A DNA stretch of 64,000 bases from GCA-2699365 sp036160955. Its GTDB lineage: Bacteria > Verrucomicrobiota > Verrucomicrobiia > Opitutales > Coraliomargaritaceae. The translations under genes and the position numbers were made by a program. The stretch's first letter is position 1, and the number at the start of each line of letters is the position of its first letter. The notes under the pieces are model-generated. The model saw only the letters and a list, made by a program, of their open reading frames with translations. It was not told where the DNA came from and made no database searches. This document shows, one piece after another, positions 36,397 to 45,224 of the stretch. Where the stretch lies: assembly GCA_036160955.1 (NCBI GenBank), contig JAYYDJ010000011.1, positions 13,557 to 77,556 on the forward strand, given 5' to 3'.

Positions 36397-36520
36397 TGTC
36401 GGAGCAGTCTTCTGGGTCTAATTGTATGACGCGCCCAATTTCTTCAATACTGGTCAGCCCTTATTTTGCTTTCTCAAGACCATCTTGGCGAATAAGTACA
36501 ACACCTTGGTTCTTTAATTA
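36389..36520 (-). pseudogene. gspE: separated C-terminal tail of gspE behind two in-frame TAA codons
   Basis: Continuing in the gspE frame past its TAA (36518-36520), the translation gives NQGVVLIRQDGLEKAK, then a second TAA (36461-36463), then GLTSIEEIGRVIQL, ending at a TGA (36389-36391). These segments are the conserved GspE/PilB C-terminus (QGxxxLRxDGLxKxxxGxTSxEEVxRV). The frame never shifts; only the two TAA codons interrupt it. The final TGA overlaps the gspF ATG by 8 nt, as expected for the intact ancestral operon. The tail is therefore a real, recently severed piece of the gene. Confidence 0.8.
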
Positions 36521-38152
36521 TCGTTTTAAATTAGAAATCGACTCTTTCCTGTCAATGAGCTGCTGCAAGCCTGCATCCATTCGAATTATTTCCGCTAAAC
36601 TGATGCGTCCGCTGTAGCCTTTCTGCCCGCAAGCTTGGCATCCAACTGGCTCATAGACAGTCACATCTAAATCTTCTGGTGAGCCCCCAAGCGCAGCCCA
36701 TTCCTTCGCACTTATTGTATTCTTGGTTTTACAGACAGGACACAAGCGCCGTGCAAGACGCTGAGCGCTCAAGCCGAGTAAGCTACTAGATAGTAAGTAG
36801 GGTGGAATTCCTAGGTCAGTAAGCCGAGGAATTGCACTTATTGCATCATTGGTATGTAACGTAGAAAACACTAGATGACCCGTTAGCGCTGCTCGTATCA
36901 TAAGTTCTGCAGTTACTTGGTCGCGGGTTTCACCGACAAGGATTACATCTGGATCTTGGCGCAGTAAGGTGCGTAGTCCATTAGCGAAGGAGAGTCCAAT
37001 CTCGTCTCTAATCTGCGTTTGACGAATGAGTGGTAAACGGTATTCAATTGGATCTTCAAGAGTGAATACGCTACGCTCTTCGGCATCAATCATCGAAAGC
37101 AGTGTATATAGGGTTGTAGTTTTACCGCTTCCTGTGGGTCCTGTAATTAGAAAAACTCCATGCGGCTGATCTAAAATGTCACTAAATTCAGATTGTTGTT
37201 TCTGCGAGAAACCAAGAGTAGGAAGCTCCAACTTTAGGCGTGATTGGTCTAGTAGTCGCATAACAATACTTTCGCCATTACTAGATGGTAAGCTCGAGAC
37301 GCGTACATCGATTTCCTCACTACCTATGGCAAAATGTATTCGTCCATCTTGTGGTAAGCGGTCTTCAGCCGTATCCATTCCCGCTAAAATTTTAAATCGA
37401 GCAGTAAGAGCACTTTGTATCGCACGAGGTAGCAGCAATCCTTCCTCGAGGACGCCATCGGCGCGTAACCTAACTCGAAAAAATCGTTCTTCCGGATGCA
37501 GGTGAACATCACTAGCTTCGCGGGTAGCCGCATGCATTAAAATTTGTTCCGCTAAGCGTATCATCGGCGGGTCATCCTGACTTTGCTCGTTGAGCGCCGC
37601 CGCATCCATTTGTATAAAAGCACCTACAGCATCATAGAGCTCATCGCGCGCAGTATAGTTTCGATTGATAGCGAGGCGTATATCTGTCTCAGAGGCGGGT
37701 AAGACTTCGATAGGCTGCTTAGCTGCAGTTTCTAGGCGTTTAAGAGTTGGAAGATCAAATGGATTAGCGCAAGCTATCCACAGGCTCCCATCACGTTCTG
37801 CTACAGGAATTGCTACTAATTTCTCACATAATTGAGCAGGCAATTTATTGCGCAGGCAATCATCGAGACTTAATCTACGTAGACTAAGCTGTTGACCTTC
37901 TAATTGTCCTTCCTGAATAAAGTCAGTTGCTGTTTTTAGTTGGCCACGAATCGATCGAAACTGTGATAATTCTTCACTAGTAACGAGTCCCAAGCGTTGA
38001 ACAACTTCACTGAAACTAAGCCCTAACCGAGTACCCTCACGGCGCGCTAATTCTGCCTGTGAAGCTGTCAATATACGCTCCGATAAAAGCCAGGCCTCCA
38101 TATTTACAGAGGCCTGACTGTTTACAGTGTCTTTTGCTGACGTTTCTTCCAC
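36518..38152 (-). CDS. gspE: type II secretion/pilus ATPase GspE, C-terminally truncated by a stop codon
   Basis: A 544-residue AAA-type secretion ATPase that powers pseudopilus assembly. The N-terminal domain (about 20-200) is followed by the Walker A GPTGSGKTTTLYTLL near residue 340, the Asp box, Walker B DPDVILVGETRD, the His box HLVFSTLHTND and a four-cysteine zinc motif (CPVCKTK and CQACGQKG). It ends after ESISNLKR, about 40 residues before the usual family end. The missing residues are still encoded just downstream, behind two in-frame TAA codons. The truncated product may be inactive, or there may be read-through. Confidence 0.88.
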   Translation of the reverse strand: MEETSAKDTVNSQASVNMEAWLLSERILTASQAELARREGTRLGLSFSEVVQRLGLVTSEELSQFRSIRGQLKTATDFIQEGQLEGQQLSLRRLSLDDCLRNKLPAQLCEKLVAIPVAERDGSLWIACANPFDLPTLKRLETAAKQPIEVLPASETDIRLAINRNYTARDELYDAVGAFIQMDAAALNEQSQDDPPMIRLAEQILMHAATREASDVHLHPEERFFRVRLRADGVLEEGLLLPRAIQSALTARFKILAGMDTAEDRLPQDGRIHFAIGSEEIDVRVSSLPSSNGESIVMRLLDQSRLKLELPTLGFSQKQQSEFSDILDQPHGVFLITGPTGSGKTTTLYTLLSMIDAEERSVFTLEDPIEYRLPLIRQTQIRDEIGLSFANGLRTLLRQDPDVILVGETRDQVTAELMIRAALTGHLVFSTLHTNDAISAIPRLTDLGIPPYLLSSSLLGLSAQRLARRLCPVCKTKNTISAKEWAALGGSPEDLDVTVYEPVGCQACGQKGYSGRISLAEIIRMDAGLQQLIDRKESISNLKR

Positions 38153-38185
38153 GGTAAGTCAAAAGACTAAATTACTGCTAAAGTC

Positions 38186-38896
38186 TTACTGGTGTGAAAC
38201 ATATACGTATGCGTGATATTCTCCATCACTATCGCCAGGAGCAAACCATGCATTAGCACCCTCTAGGCCACCAGTGGCACCGATTCCTGCGCCTGCTATA
38301 GAAGCATTGATAAAGTCAGTATCAGCTACAGCATCACTTTCGAAGGGTCCATTTACTTTGGTTGCTAGTGCAGCAGCCTCTTGCGTGGTCAGGTTAGGCA
38401 TTACATAATAGACAATACGTGTGCCAGTACCTGCTGATTTAAAGCGCATCGTAGTGCTTGTTCCACCATAAGTAGCGCCGCCGATTAGGCCTTCTCCAAC
38501 GGTGGCACAACCAATAGCATGAACTAATGAATCAGTTGACCTGCCTATTGGGGTTTTCTCTTGTTCGAGTAATTGTGATTGATAAACAAGAATATCACCA
38601 AAGTCTACATTACCTACATCAGGAGTGTAAGCGATAGGACTAGTTGGATCTTCCTTATAATTCAACACACCTGTAGTTGCTGTCTCGGTGTCAAGAGGGA
38701 AATTATCATAGCGCTGATAATAATTGATTGCTGCAGTTTTGGCTGCATTGACTGAGGCGATAGCAGAAGTGACCTTAGCATCACGAATTGATTCGATGAC
38801 ACGTGGAGCGACCACTGCGGCTAGAATACCGATAATAGCAAGAACGCCAATCATTTCGATTAACGTGAATCCTTTTTGTGTATTTTTGTTATTCAT
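38186..38896 (-). CDS. major pseudopilin-like protein, first gene of the cluster
   Basis: A 236-residue prepilin with a canonical short leader, cut at KG|FTLIEMIGVLAIIGILAAV near residue 9 with Gly before the cut and Glu at position 5 of the mature protein. It belongs to the GspG/PilA-like class but is about 90 residues longer than GspG. It aligns along its whole length with the pseudopilin at 34455. As first gene of the operon it is probably the major subunit. The 255 bases upstream, up to der, hold no gene and should contain the cluster promoter. Confidence 0.82.
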   Translation of the reverse strand: MNNKNTQKGFTLIEMIGVLAIIGILAAVVAPRVIESIRDAKVTSAIASVNAAKTAAINYYQRYDNFPLDTETATTGVLNYKEDPTSPIAYTPDVGNVDFGDILVYQSQLLEQEKTPIGRSTDSLVHAIGCATVGEGLIGGATYGGTSTTMRFKSAGTGTRIVYYVMPNLTTQEAAALATKVNGPFESDAVADTDFINASIAGAGIGATGGLEGANAWFAPGDSDGEYHAYVYVSHQ

Positions 38897-39151
38897 AATT
38901 AGATTTTTGTTTAGGCGTTTTTCTTATCTGCCTGATATAAATACATCTAATTAGACACAATATGTAAAATAATTATATGTAAAAAAAGTATTAATAAAAT
39001 GCATACTTTTCTGGTACATTTTTACATTATTTCCACCTTTTCCTTACTTTGAAAATGGTATCAATTTTAACAGTATGCGTTGTAGCTTATCTTTAGCTGC
39101 TGTTGAAATACATTGTCTTCAATGCACGGACTCGCTCTAGTCTTCTATGTA

Positions 39152-40732
39152 ATGATTGATCCTTCCAGAATAGTGGCCCTTGTTGGTCGTCCCAATGTAG
39201 GCAAAAGCCGATTATTTAATCGCTTGTGCGGCAAGCGTATGTCGATTGTACATGACCTTCCGGGAGTAACACGTGATTTAATTTCTACTGAAATAAAGGA
39301 TGATTATTTATTATTAGATACCGGAGGTGTAGGCATGGAGCTAGAAATGACACCGAAGGCAATCGCAGCAGCGGCTGAAGATCAAGTTGAGTTTGCTCTG
39401 CAAGCCTCAAGGGTCGTTCTCTTTGTAGTGGATGCACGCAGCGGAGTCACCACCTTGGATGAAATGGTCGCTGATAAATTACGGCGCTATGGCAAGCAAG
39501 TGCTCTTGATTGCGAATAAAGTCGACAGCGAAGTTGAGGAATCGGCAGCAGAAGATTTTGCACGGCTGGGATTAGGAGATCCTATTCGGGTCTCCGCCGA
39601 GCATGGGCGCGGAATTCAATCCTTAGAAGCTGCGTTAACGGATAGCTTAGGCCCTAAGCCCGAAGGTTCCGCGGGCGATAAGGAGAAACCAATCCGCATT
39701 TCTTTGGTCGGTCGACCTAATGTAGGCAAGTCTTCGCTTGGTAATGCATTGCTTAATTCTACGCGCCTAATTGTTTCCGATGTACCAGGAACTACGCGCG
39801 ATTCAGTAGAGTCAGATTTAGACTATGCTAAGGATCGAGAATTGATTAAGTTTCGCCTGGCGGATACTGCAGGCATACGCTCGAAGCGTAAAGTCGGGGA
39901 TCCAGTCGAGTATTTTTCCAACGTACGCACACAGCATTCAATCGAGCGCTCCGATGTCGTCTTCTTAGTAATAGATGCTGCTGATGGAGTTACAAAGCAG
40001 GATCAAGCGCTAGCCGGAGACATCATGGATGCAGGTAAGGCCATCGTTATCGTGGTGAATAAGTATGATAAAATTAAAGAGCGCTGGGATGAAGAGCCTG
40101 TGAATGGATTTAAAAATTTGAAACATTTCTTGACGCATTATGAGACGTCTTTACGCAAGCAACTCTTTTTCTTGCCAGACCCGCCGGTTCTTTTTGTATC
40201 CGCTTTAAAAGGATTTAAAGTTGAGTCATTACTCGAGGCAGCAGCTGGAATTGAGGCGAGCTTGGATATGCAATTGCCTACGGGACGACTCAACCGCTTG
40301 GTACAGGATCTGTTTACTGCGCGCATGCCGAAAATGGTAGGTATTAAGCGTTTCAAAGTATTTTACGCAGTGCAAACTGGCAGTCGTCCCCTGCGTTTGC
40401 GCTTTTATTGTAACCGTATAGAGCGACTGGATCCGACTTACCGTCGTTATTTAGAGAAGGGACTGCTACATGAATTTCAACTGAAAGGATGCCCCATACG
40501 TTTTGATTTTGTGGGAAAACATAAGCGCTACTCAGAGGGGGAAGATAGCAAAGGAGTTCACTGTGGCCTTGCTGGAAGAGGCGCGCCACGGCAAAGTCGC
40601 GAGATTCAAGATAAGCATCGCCGCATAAAACAAGGTGATAAAGCGTTCGAGAAAAAACATCCCGAACAGCGTAAGCGTATATCTCAAGTTAAGGCTGCCC
40701 ACAATAAAGGCATTAGAAAGTTGATAGAGTGA
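39152..40732 (+). CDS. der: ribosome-associated GTPase Der (EngA)
   Basis: Der has two tandem GTPase domains plus a KH-like domain and acts in 50S subunit assembly. The first G domain starts with VALVGRPNVGKSRLFNRL (about residue 7) and has the DTGG and ANKVD motifs. The second begins near residue 184 with SLVGRPNVGKSSLGNALL and has DTAG and NKYDK. The KH domain follows with the RLNRLVQDLFTARMPK segment. Beyond the usual end, about 60 extra residues form a Lys/Arg-rich tail. The ATG at 39152 is preferred to one at 39113, since residues before MIDPSRIVAL do not match the family. Confidence 0.93.
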   Translation: MIDPSRIVALVGRPNVGKSRLFNRLCGKRMSIVHDLPGVTRDLISTEIKDDYLLLDTGGVGMELEMTPKAIAAAAEDQVEFALQASRVVLFVVDARSGVTTLDEMVADKLRRYGKQVLLIANKVDSEVEESAAEDFARLGLGDPIRVSAEHGRGIQSLEAALTDSLGPKPEGSAGDKEKPIRISLVGRPNVGKSSLGNALLNSTRLIVSDVPGTTRDSVESDLDYAKDRELIKFRLADTAGIRSKRKVGDPVEYFSNVRTQHSIERSDVVFLVIDAADGVTKQDQALAGDIMDAGKAIVIVVNKYDKIKERWDEEPVNGFKNLKHFLTHYETSLRKQLFFLPDPPVLFVSALKGFKVESLLEAAAGIEASLDMQLPTGRLNRLVQDLFTARMPKMVGIKRFKVFYAVQTGSRPLRLRFYCNRIERLDPTYRRYLEKGLLHEFQLKGCPIRFDFVGKHKRYSEGEDSKGVHCGLAGRGAPRQSREIQDKHRRIKQGDKAFEKKHPEQRKRISQVKAAHNKGIRKLIE

Positions 40733-40801
40733 ACCTGAGAGGCCTCTATCTACAAGTAAATGGCCTTTTCAAAACTAAGCAGCTAGTGATAATTAGAAGT
40801 A

Positions 40802-41428
40802 TTACTCCTTTGCTTGCATGTAGTACTGGTCGGCTACATTCCAATCAACTAAATTCCAGAAAGCTTCAATATACTTTGGTCGTAGATTTTGGTATTTCAG
40901 ATAATATGCGTGTTCCCAAACATCGAGACCTAAAACGGGAGTGCCTTGGATCTCTACATATCCCTGCATTTTTGGATTATCCTGATTCGGCGTCGATGTG
41001 ACAGCAAGAGAGCCATCTGCTTGTACGACGAGCCATGCCCAGCCTGAACCGAAGCGCGTAGCGCCAGCTTTAGCGAAAGCAGCCTTAAAGGTATCAAATC
41101 CACCAAGCTCTGCTTCGATTGCTCCTGCTAGTTCTCCGATGGGAGCACCTCCTCCATCGGCGCTTAATAGGGTCCAGAAAAAACTATGGTTGGCATGGCC
41201 GCCGCCGTTGTTGCGTATGGCGGCGCGTTTTTCACTGGGTACTGCATCTAAGTCAGCAATTAATTCACAAAGGCTTTTGCTTTCGAGTTCAGTGCCGTCA
41301 ATGGCTGCATTTAGGTTAGTTACGTATGCATTATGATGTTTACTATGGTGAATTTCCATGGTGCGCGCATCAAAAATAGGTTCGAGTTCATCGTAAGCGT
41401 ATGATAGGGCCGGTAATTCGTGTGGCAT
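40802..41428 (-). CDS. sodA: superoxide dismutase (Fe/Mn family)
   Basis: A 208-residue Fe/Mn superoxide dismutase. The four metal ligands are visible: H27 in EIHHSKHH, H81 in HANHSFFW, and D169 and H173 in GLDVWEHAYY. The Gly at 77 and the Gln at 149 in the TPNQDNP loop favour manganese, though metal use cannot be fixed by sequence alone. There is no signal peptide, so it is cytoplasmic. It is convergent with der and lies downstream of tadA on the same strand. Confidence 0.94.
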   Translation of the reverse strand: MPHELPALSYAYDELEPIFDARTMEIHHSKHHNAYVTNLNAAIDGTELESKSLCELIADLDAVPSEKRAAIRNNGGGHANHSFFWTLLSADGGGAPIGELAGAIEAELGGFDTFKAAFAKAGATRFGSGWAWLVVQADGSLAVTSTPNQDNPKMQGYVEIQGTPVLGLDVWEHAYYLKYQNLRPKYIEAFWNLVDWNVADQYYMQAKE

Positions 41429-41519
41429 TATAATATATTAATTTTAGTTTAATTGATTAGAATTTTGATTAAATAAGTAACATGACGAGCTCTTCTGTCA
41501 AATGAGGATATCAGTATAA

Positions 41520-42074
41520 TTATACAGAAAATCCAAATGTGCGACTGCTACTAGATATCTTTTTAGCAGTTTTTAATTCACGTTTCCTTTTAAAAAATTC
41601 TTTGAGAATCTCGTGGTTGAGCTCTTCCATTACCCCACCAATAGATTCAAAGTGATGATTACTATTGGGCAGGGCGCCCAAATTGACTGCACCGCCAACT
41701 CCTCCCATCTTTTCGTCTCGCAGGCCGTAATAAACTTTACAGATGCGGGCTATTAGTAAAGCTCCAGAGCACATTGGGCAGGGCTCTTTTGTAACATATA
41801 AAGTGCATTCATTTAATCGCCAGTCACCAAGCGCATGAGATGCCTGCGATATTGCTAGAATCTCAGCATGAGCAGTAGGATCGTTGGTTGTGCGAGATTG
41901 ATTGTGAGCACTTGCTATAATGCGACCTTTGTGCTCGATTACAGCTCCAACGGGAACTTCATCTTTTAAATAAGCTTCGATGGCTTCATTGTAAGCATAT
42001 GTCATAAAGTAGTTTTCATCGCGTGCTAGCTCAGAGGGAAATACTTTTTCAAAAGGGCAATCGATAGTTTCCAT
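41520..42074 (-). CDS. tadA: tRNA adenosine(34) deaminase
   Basis: TadA converts A34 to inosine in tRNA-Arg(ACG). The 184-residue protein has the zinc site H69 and E71 in TAHAEIL, and C99 and C102 in EPCPMCSGALL, followed by the YYGLRDEKMGGVGG segment of the family. About 18 residues precede the usual ENYFMTYAYNEAI start, and a basic, serine-rich C-terminal tail follows FFKRKREL. Editing activity is inferred from family membership. It is divergent from infA. Confidence 0.92.
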   Translation of the reverse strand: METIDCPFEKVFPSELARDENYFMTYAYNEAIEAYLKDEVPVGAVIEHKGRIIASAHNQSRTTNDPTAHAEILAISQASHALGDWRLNECTLYVTKEPCPMCSGALLIARICKVYYGLRDEKMGGVGGAVNLGALPNSNHHFESIGGVMEELNHEILKEFFKRKRELKTAKKISSSSRTFGFSV

Positions 42075-42190
42075 TAGGAATATTACGTTTTAGATTAAGG
42101 GAAATATAGTTTTATTAACCGAATTCCTTCTAGTAGTCCATCCTTGACATTCACTTACGAAACTTTTCTCTGCACGTTTCTTATCCATTT

Positions 42191-42472
42191 ATGGCAAAAG
42201 CACAAAGTGAAGACTATGTAGAGGTTGAGGGTAAAATCGTTGCGGTATTACCAGGTACGATGTTTCGAGTTGAACTGGCTAATGGGCACCGCGTATTGGC
42301 GCATATTTCTGGTAAGTTACGTAAGCACTTTATTAAAATTACTGTGGGTGACACAGTGAAGATGGAAATGAGTCCGCAAGACTTGGAAAAAGCCCGCATT
42401 ATTTATCGCTTACGTAATGCTGCAGTAAATCGCAACGCACCACGCCGAAGCTTTGGACCGCGCCGCCGCTAG
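42191..42472 (+). CDS. infA: translation initiation factor IF-1 with basic C-terminal tail
   Basis: IF-1 binds the ribosomal A site during initiation. The S1/OB-fold core is clear (VEVEGKIVAVLPGTMFRVELANGHRVLAHISGKLR, then the IKITVGDTVKMEMSPQDL strand and the closing ARIIYRLR). The protein is 93 residues, against about 72 for typical IF-1. The extra 20 residues are NAAVNRNAPRRSFGPRRR-like, rich in arginine and proline. They may bind rRNA. The gene is monocistronic here. Confidence 0.93.
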   Translation: MAKAQSEDYVEVEGKIVAVLPGTMFRVELANGHRVLAHISGKLRKHFIKITVGDTVKMEMSPQDLEKARIIYRLRNAAVNRNAPRRSFGPRRR

Positions 42473-42634
42473 TTCGCTTTGTTCACTACGTAATGTCAAA
42501 TTAGTTGCACTTTACTAGAACGCAGACGCTTCTGATTTTTAGCAATCGTATCTAAGGTAATTATTCGATACATGCTTGCCTCATCGAATTAATTGACTGT
42601 CGTATTTATATACACAATTGTACTTAAAAATATA

Positions 42635-43594
42635 ATGAGCAAAATATACAACTCCATTGTCGACACAGTAGGCAACACGCCACTGGTAAAAATTAATCAA
42701 ATAACCGAAGGCCTTTCCGCAGATATTTATCTAAAGTGTGAGTTCTTTAATCCACTAGCTAGTGTCAAAGACCGTATTGGTAGGGCAATGATCGAAGCTG
42801 CGGAAGCTTGTGGTCGGCTTAATGCAGATAGTGTGGTCGTTGAGCCTACATCAGGCAACACTGGTATTGCTCTTGCTTTTGTTTGCGCCGCAAAAGGTTA
42901 CAAATTAGTACTCACTATGCCAGAGACAATGTCGCTGGAGCGCCGAGTCTTGCTGCGTATGTTGGGCGCCGAGATTGTTTTAACTCCAGGACCCAAAGGA
43001 ATGCCAGGAGCGATTGCTAAGGCCTCGGAGTTAGTTGAGGAATATGGAGATAAGGGCTACATGCCGCAACAATTTGAGAATCCTGCTAATCCAGAAGTAC
43101 ATCGCCTAACAACAGCTGAAGAAATCTGGTCGGCAACTGAAGGTACTATCGATGCTTTTGTATCAGGTGTGGGTACAGGTGGTACTATAACAGGTGTATC
43201 TGAAGTAATCAAATCACGTAAGGAGCTCTTTACCGTAGCAGTTGAACCTGAAAATAGCCCCGTTATTTCCGGAGGGCAGCCAGGGCCTCACAAGATACAA
43301 GGTATTGGTGCAGGATTTATACCCAAGAACTGTAATACTGACATTATTGATGACATCATAAAGGTATCTAACGAAGACGCTTTTGCGACTGCCCAAGCAT
43401 TGGCTGAAAAAGACGGCTTACTTGGAGGTATTTCGACCGGGGCTAATGTATGGGCTGCAATGCAACTTGCAAAGCGCCCCGAGATGGCTGGTAAAAAGAT
43501 TGTGACAATCGGTTGTAGCTTTGGAGAGCGATACCTATCCACACCACTTGCAGAAAAAGCTCGTGAAGAGATGATGGGAGTCACAGCTAGCTAG
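42635..43594 (+). CDS. cysK: cysteine synthase (O-acetylserine sulfhydrylase)
   Basis: CysK makes cysteine from O-acetylserine and sulfide. The 319-residue fold-type II PLP enzyme starts IVDTVGNTPLVKINQ. The PLP lysine is in NPLASVKDRIG, the substrate loop in EPTSGNTGIALAF, the phosphate loop in SGVGTGGTITGVSEV, and the family-specific IQGIGAGFIP and SGISTGAN-like GGISTGAN segments follow. The ATG at 42635 is preferred to an upstream TTG at 42593 because the family begins at MSKIYNSIVDTVGNTP. No CysE is in the window. Confidence 0.94.
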   Translation: MSKIYNSIVDTVGNTPLVKINQITEGLSADIYLKCEFFNPLASVKDRIGRAMIEAAEACGRLNADSVVVEPTSGNTGIALAFVCAAKGYKLVLTMPETMSLERRVLLRMLGAEIVLTPGPKGMPGAIAKASELVEEYGDKGYMPQQFENPANPEVHRLTTAEEIWSATEGTIDAFVSGVGTGGTITGVSEVIKSRKELFTVAVEPENSPVISGGQPGPHKIQGIGAGFIPKNCNTDIIDDIIKVSNEDAFATAQALAEKDGLLGGISTGANVWAAMQLAKRPEMAGKKIVTIGCSFGERYLSTPLAEKAREEMMGVTAS

Positions 43595-43736
43595 TAATTA
43601 AAAAGAAGAGTATCTTTTTCCAAGATCTAGCCTTATGCCTAGAGCTTTATTAGTCATTTTATCAGCATATCAGTGGAGCGAGTCTTGACTTGCTGTGCCC
43701 GTATCGTTTTCTACCCTTTTCTAATACGAAATAGAC

Positions 43737-43811
<75 letters not shown>

Positions 43812-43930
43812 TTCGTGAGTTAATCGAACCGCGTTTATGAGCTTTTTGGTTCGTAGATGGTGGCGCTATTGTTGGTCGCTAACATTTTGTGGGTTGAGCG
43901 AGCTGTCTCTCTATGCTACTATACAATATT

Positions 43931-44524
43931 ATGTTTACTGGAATCATTGAAGAAGTTGGAACTGTTATTACTTTTGAAGAACGAGCGCATGCATGGCGTC
44001 TAATCGTGGAGTCGCATCGCATTACTAAAGAAATGCAGCTAGGCGATAGTGTGGCGGTCAATGGTTGTTGCTTAACAGCAGTTACTTTTTCTGATGACCG
44101 TATTGAATTTGACCTTCTTGCCGAAAGTGTGCGACTAACGTCTATCCGAGAAGTTGGCTCTGGGGGAGCTATAAACTTAGAGCGCGCCATGCTTCCCACG
44201 ACCCGAATGGGAGGGCACTTTGTGTCTGGTCATGTAGATTGCACAGGAATTATTCAATCAATCCAGCCTCGAGGTAAGGATTTTTATCTACGAATTAATA
44301 CAGATATTACTAATTTAAAATATGTTGTGCACAAGGGCTGCATTGCAATCGATGGTATATCATTAACGGTGGCTGAGGTAGATGAAACAGGATTTGTCAT
44401 CTGGTTAATTCCTCACACTATGGAAGCTACACATTTACACAGCAAAAAAGCTGGGGATCGAGTAAACCTCGAATTTGATTTAATTGCGAAGTATGTAGAG
44501 AAGATTACTGCGGCTAAAAACTAA
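43931..44524 (+). CDS. ribE: riboflavin synthase alpha chain
   Basis: Riboflavin synthase dismutates two 6,7-dimethyl-8-ribityllumazine molecules to riboflavin. The 197-residue protein has the N-terminal MFTGIIEEVGTV and two repeated lumazine-binding barrels, the first with GDSVAVNGCCLTAV and the second with GCIAIDGISLTVAEV. The HFVSGHVDCTG segment lies between them. The family start MFTGIIE at 43931 is used rather than an ATG six codons upstream. No FMN riboswitch is visible in the short upstream gap. Other rib genes are not in the window. Confidence 0.93.
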   Translation: MFTGIIEEVGTVITFEERAHAWRLIVESHRITKEMQLGDSVAVNGCCLTAVTFSDDRIEFDLLAESVRLTSIREVGSGGAINLERAMLPTTRMGGHFVSGHVDCTGIIQSIQPRGKDFYLRINTDITNLKYVVHKGCIAIDGISLTVAEVDETGFVIWLIPHTMEATHLHSKKAGDRVNLEFDLIAKYVEKITAAKN

Positions 44525-44570
44525 ACTTCCAGCTGCGGCGATGTGATTTTATTTCTATTTGATCGGCAAT

Positions 44571-45224
44571 TCATTTATGCGGAAATTCTCCAGAATTAGT
44601 TATTTGCATCGATCTAAAGAGTAAACCTGCTGCAGCTGCAGCTAAGACTTGCACAATTATATAAATCGGTAATATACTCCACGGCAAGAACCCATTAATA
44701 CATAGTGCTAGCGCAACTGCTGGGTTAAAAGCTGCACAGGAGATAGGTCCTACAGCATATGCGCCAGCCCCTACTATGAATCCTATCGCTATGCCATAAA
44801 ATTGATTATTTTTTGTACCTGTTGCAATGGCTACATTAAGAATAACCCACACTAATGCGAAGGTAAATAAAGCTTCGGAAATCCACATCGCAGGTTGCTG
44901 TACGGCAGCAGACTGGATTTGACCAATTCCTTCTGAATTTAGTATTGGTATAGTTAGCGCTGCGGTGGTTGCCCCAAATATAATAACTAACAAATAGGCT
45001 ATTACGTCTTTAGGTCGATGTGTGCCTGCACACAAAAAAGCTACCGTCGCAGCAGGATTAAAATGTGCTTTTGAGATATGCCCACAACTATACACTAAGG
45101 ATGTCAGTCCAATAGCGACGGCGACCGGAGTCATGGCACCTGCCCCAGGTGGAGTTAAGCAAATGCCGATAATTAGATATAAAAAGTAGGTACCTATAAA
45201 TTCAGCTATTAGTTTATTTTTCAT
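44571..45224 (-). CDS. aqpS: aquaglyceroporin of an arsenic operon (AqpS-like)
   Basis: A 217-residue major intrinsic protein with six transmembrane helices and two half-helix NPA motifs, AHFNPAATVAF near residue 46 and AAFNPAVALAL near 170. Its ATG overlaps the arsC stop by 11 nt. In Sinorhizobium meliloti an aquaglyceroporin (AqpS) replaces ArsB and lets arsenite formed by ArsC leave the cell; the same gene set here (arsR-arsC-aqp) supports that role. The start at 45224 is chosen over 45275 because the family begins MKNKLIAEFIGTYFL. It could also carry water or glycerol. Confidence 0.85.
   Translation of the reverse strand: MKNKLIAEFIGTYFLYLIIGICLTPPGAGAMTPVAVAIGLTSLVYSCGHISKAHFNPAATVAFLCAGTHRPKDVIAYLLVIIFGATTAALTIPILNSEGIGQIQSAAVQQPAMWISEALFTFALVWVILNVAIATGTKNNQFYGIAIGFIVGAGAYAVGPISCAAFNPAVALALCINGFLPWSILPIYIIVQVLAAAAAGLLFRSMQITNSGEFPHK

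Noticed and set aside
36461..36520. Reassignment of TAA to a sense codon, to explain the gspE interruptions
   Set aside because: Many other genes here end at TAA exactly where their families end (photolyase, nadB, hemX neighbours), so TAA is a normal stop in this genome.
43812..43930. FMN riboswitch upstream of ribE
   Set aside because: The gap is only about 120 bases, and the conserved FMN aptamer elements were not seen.
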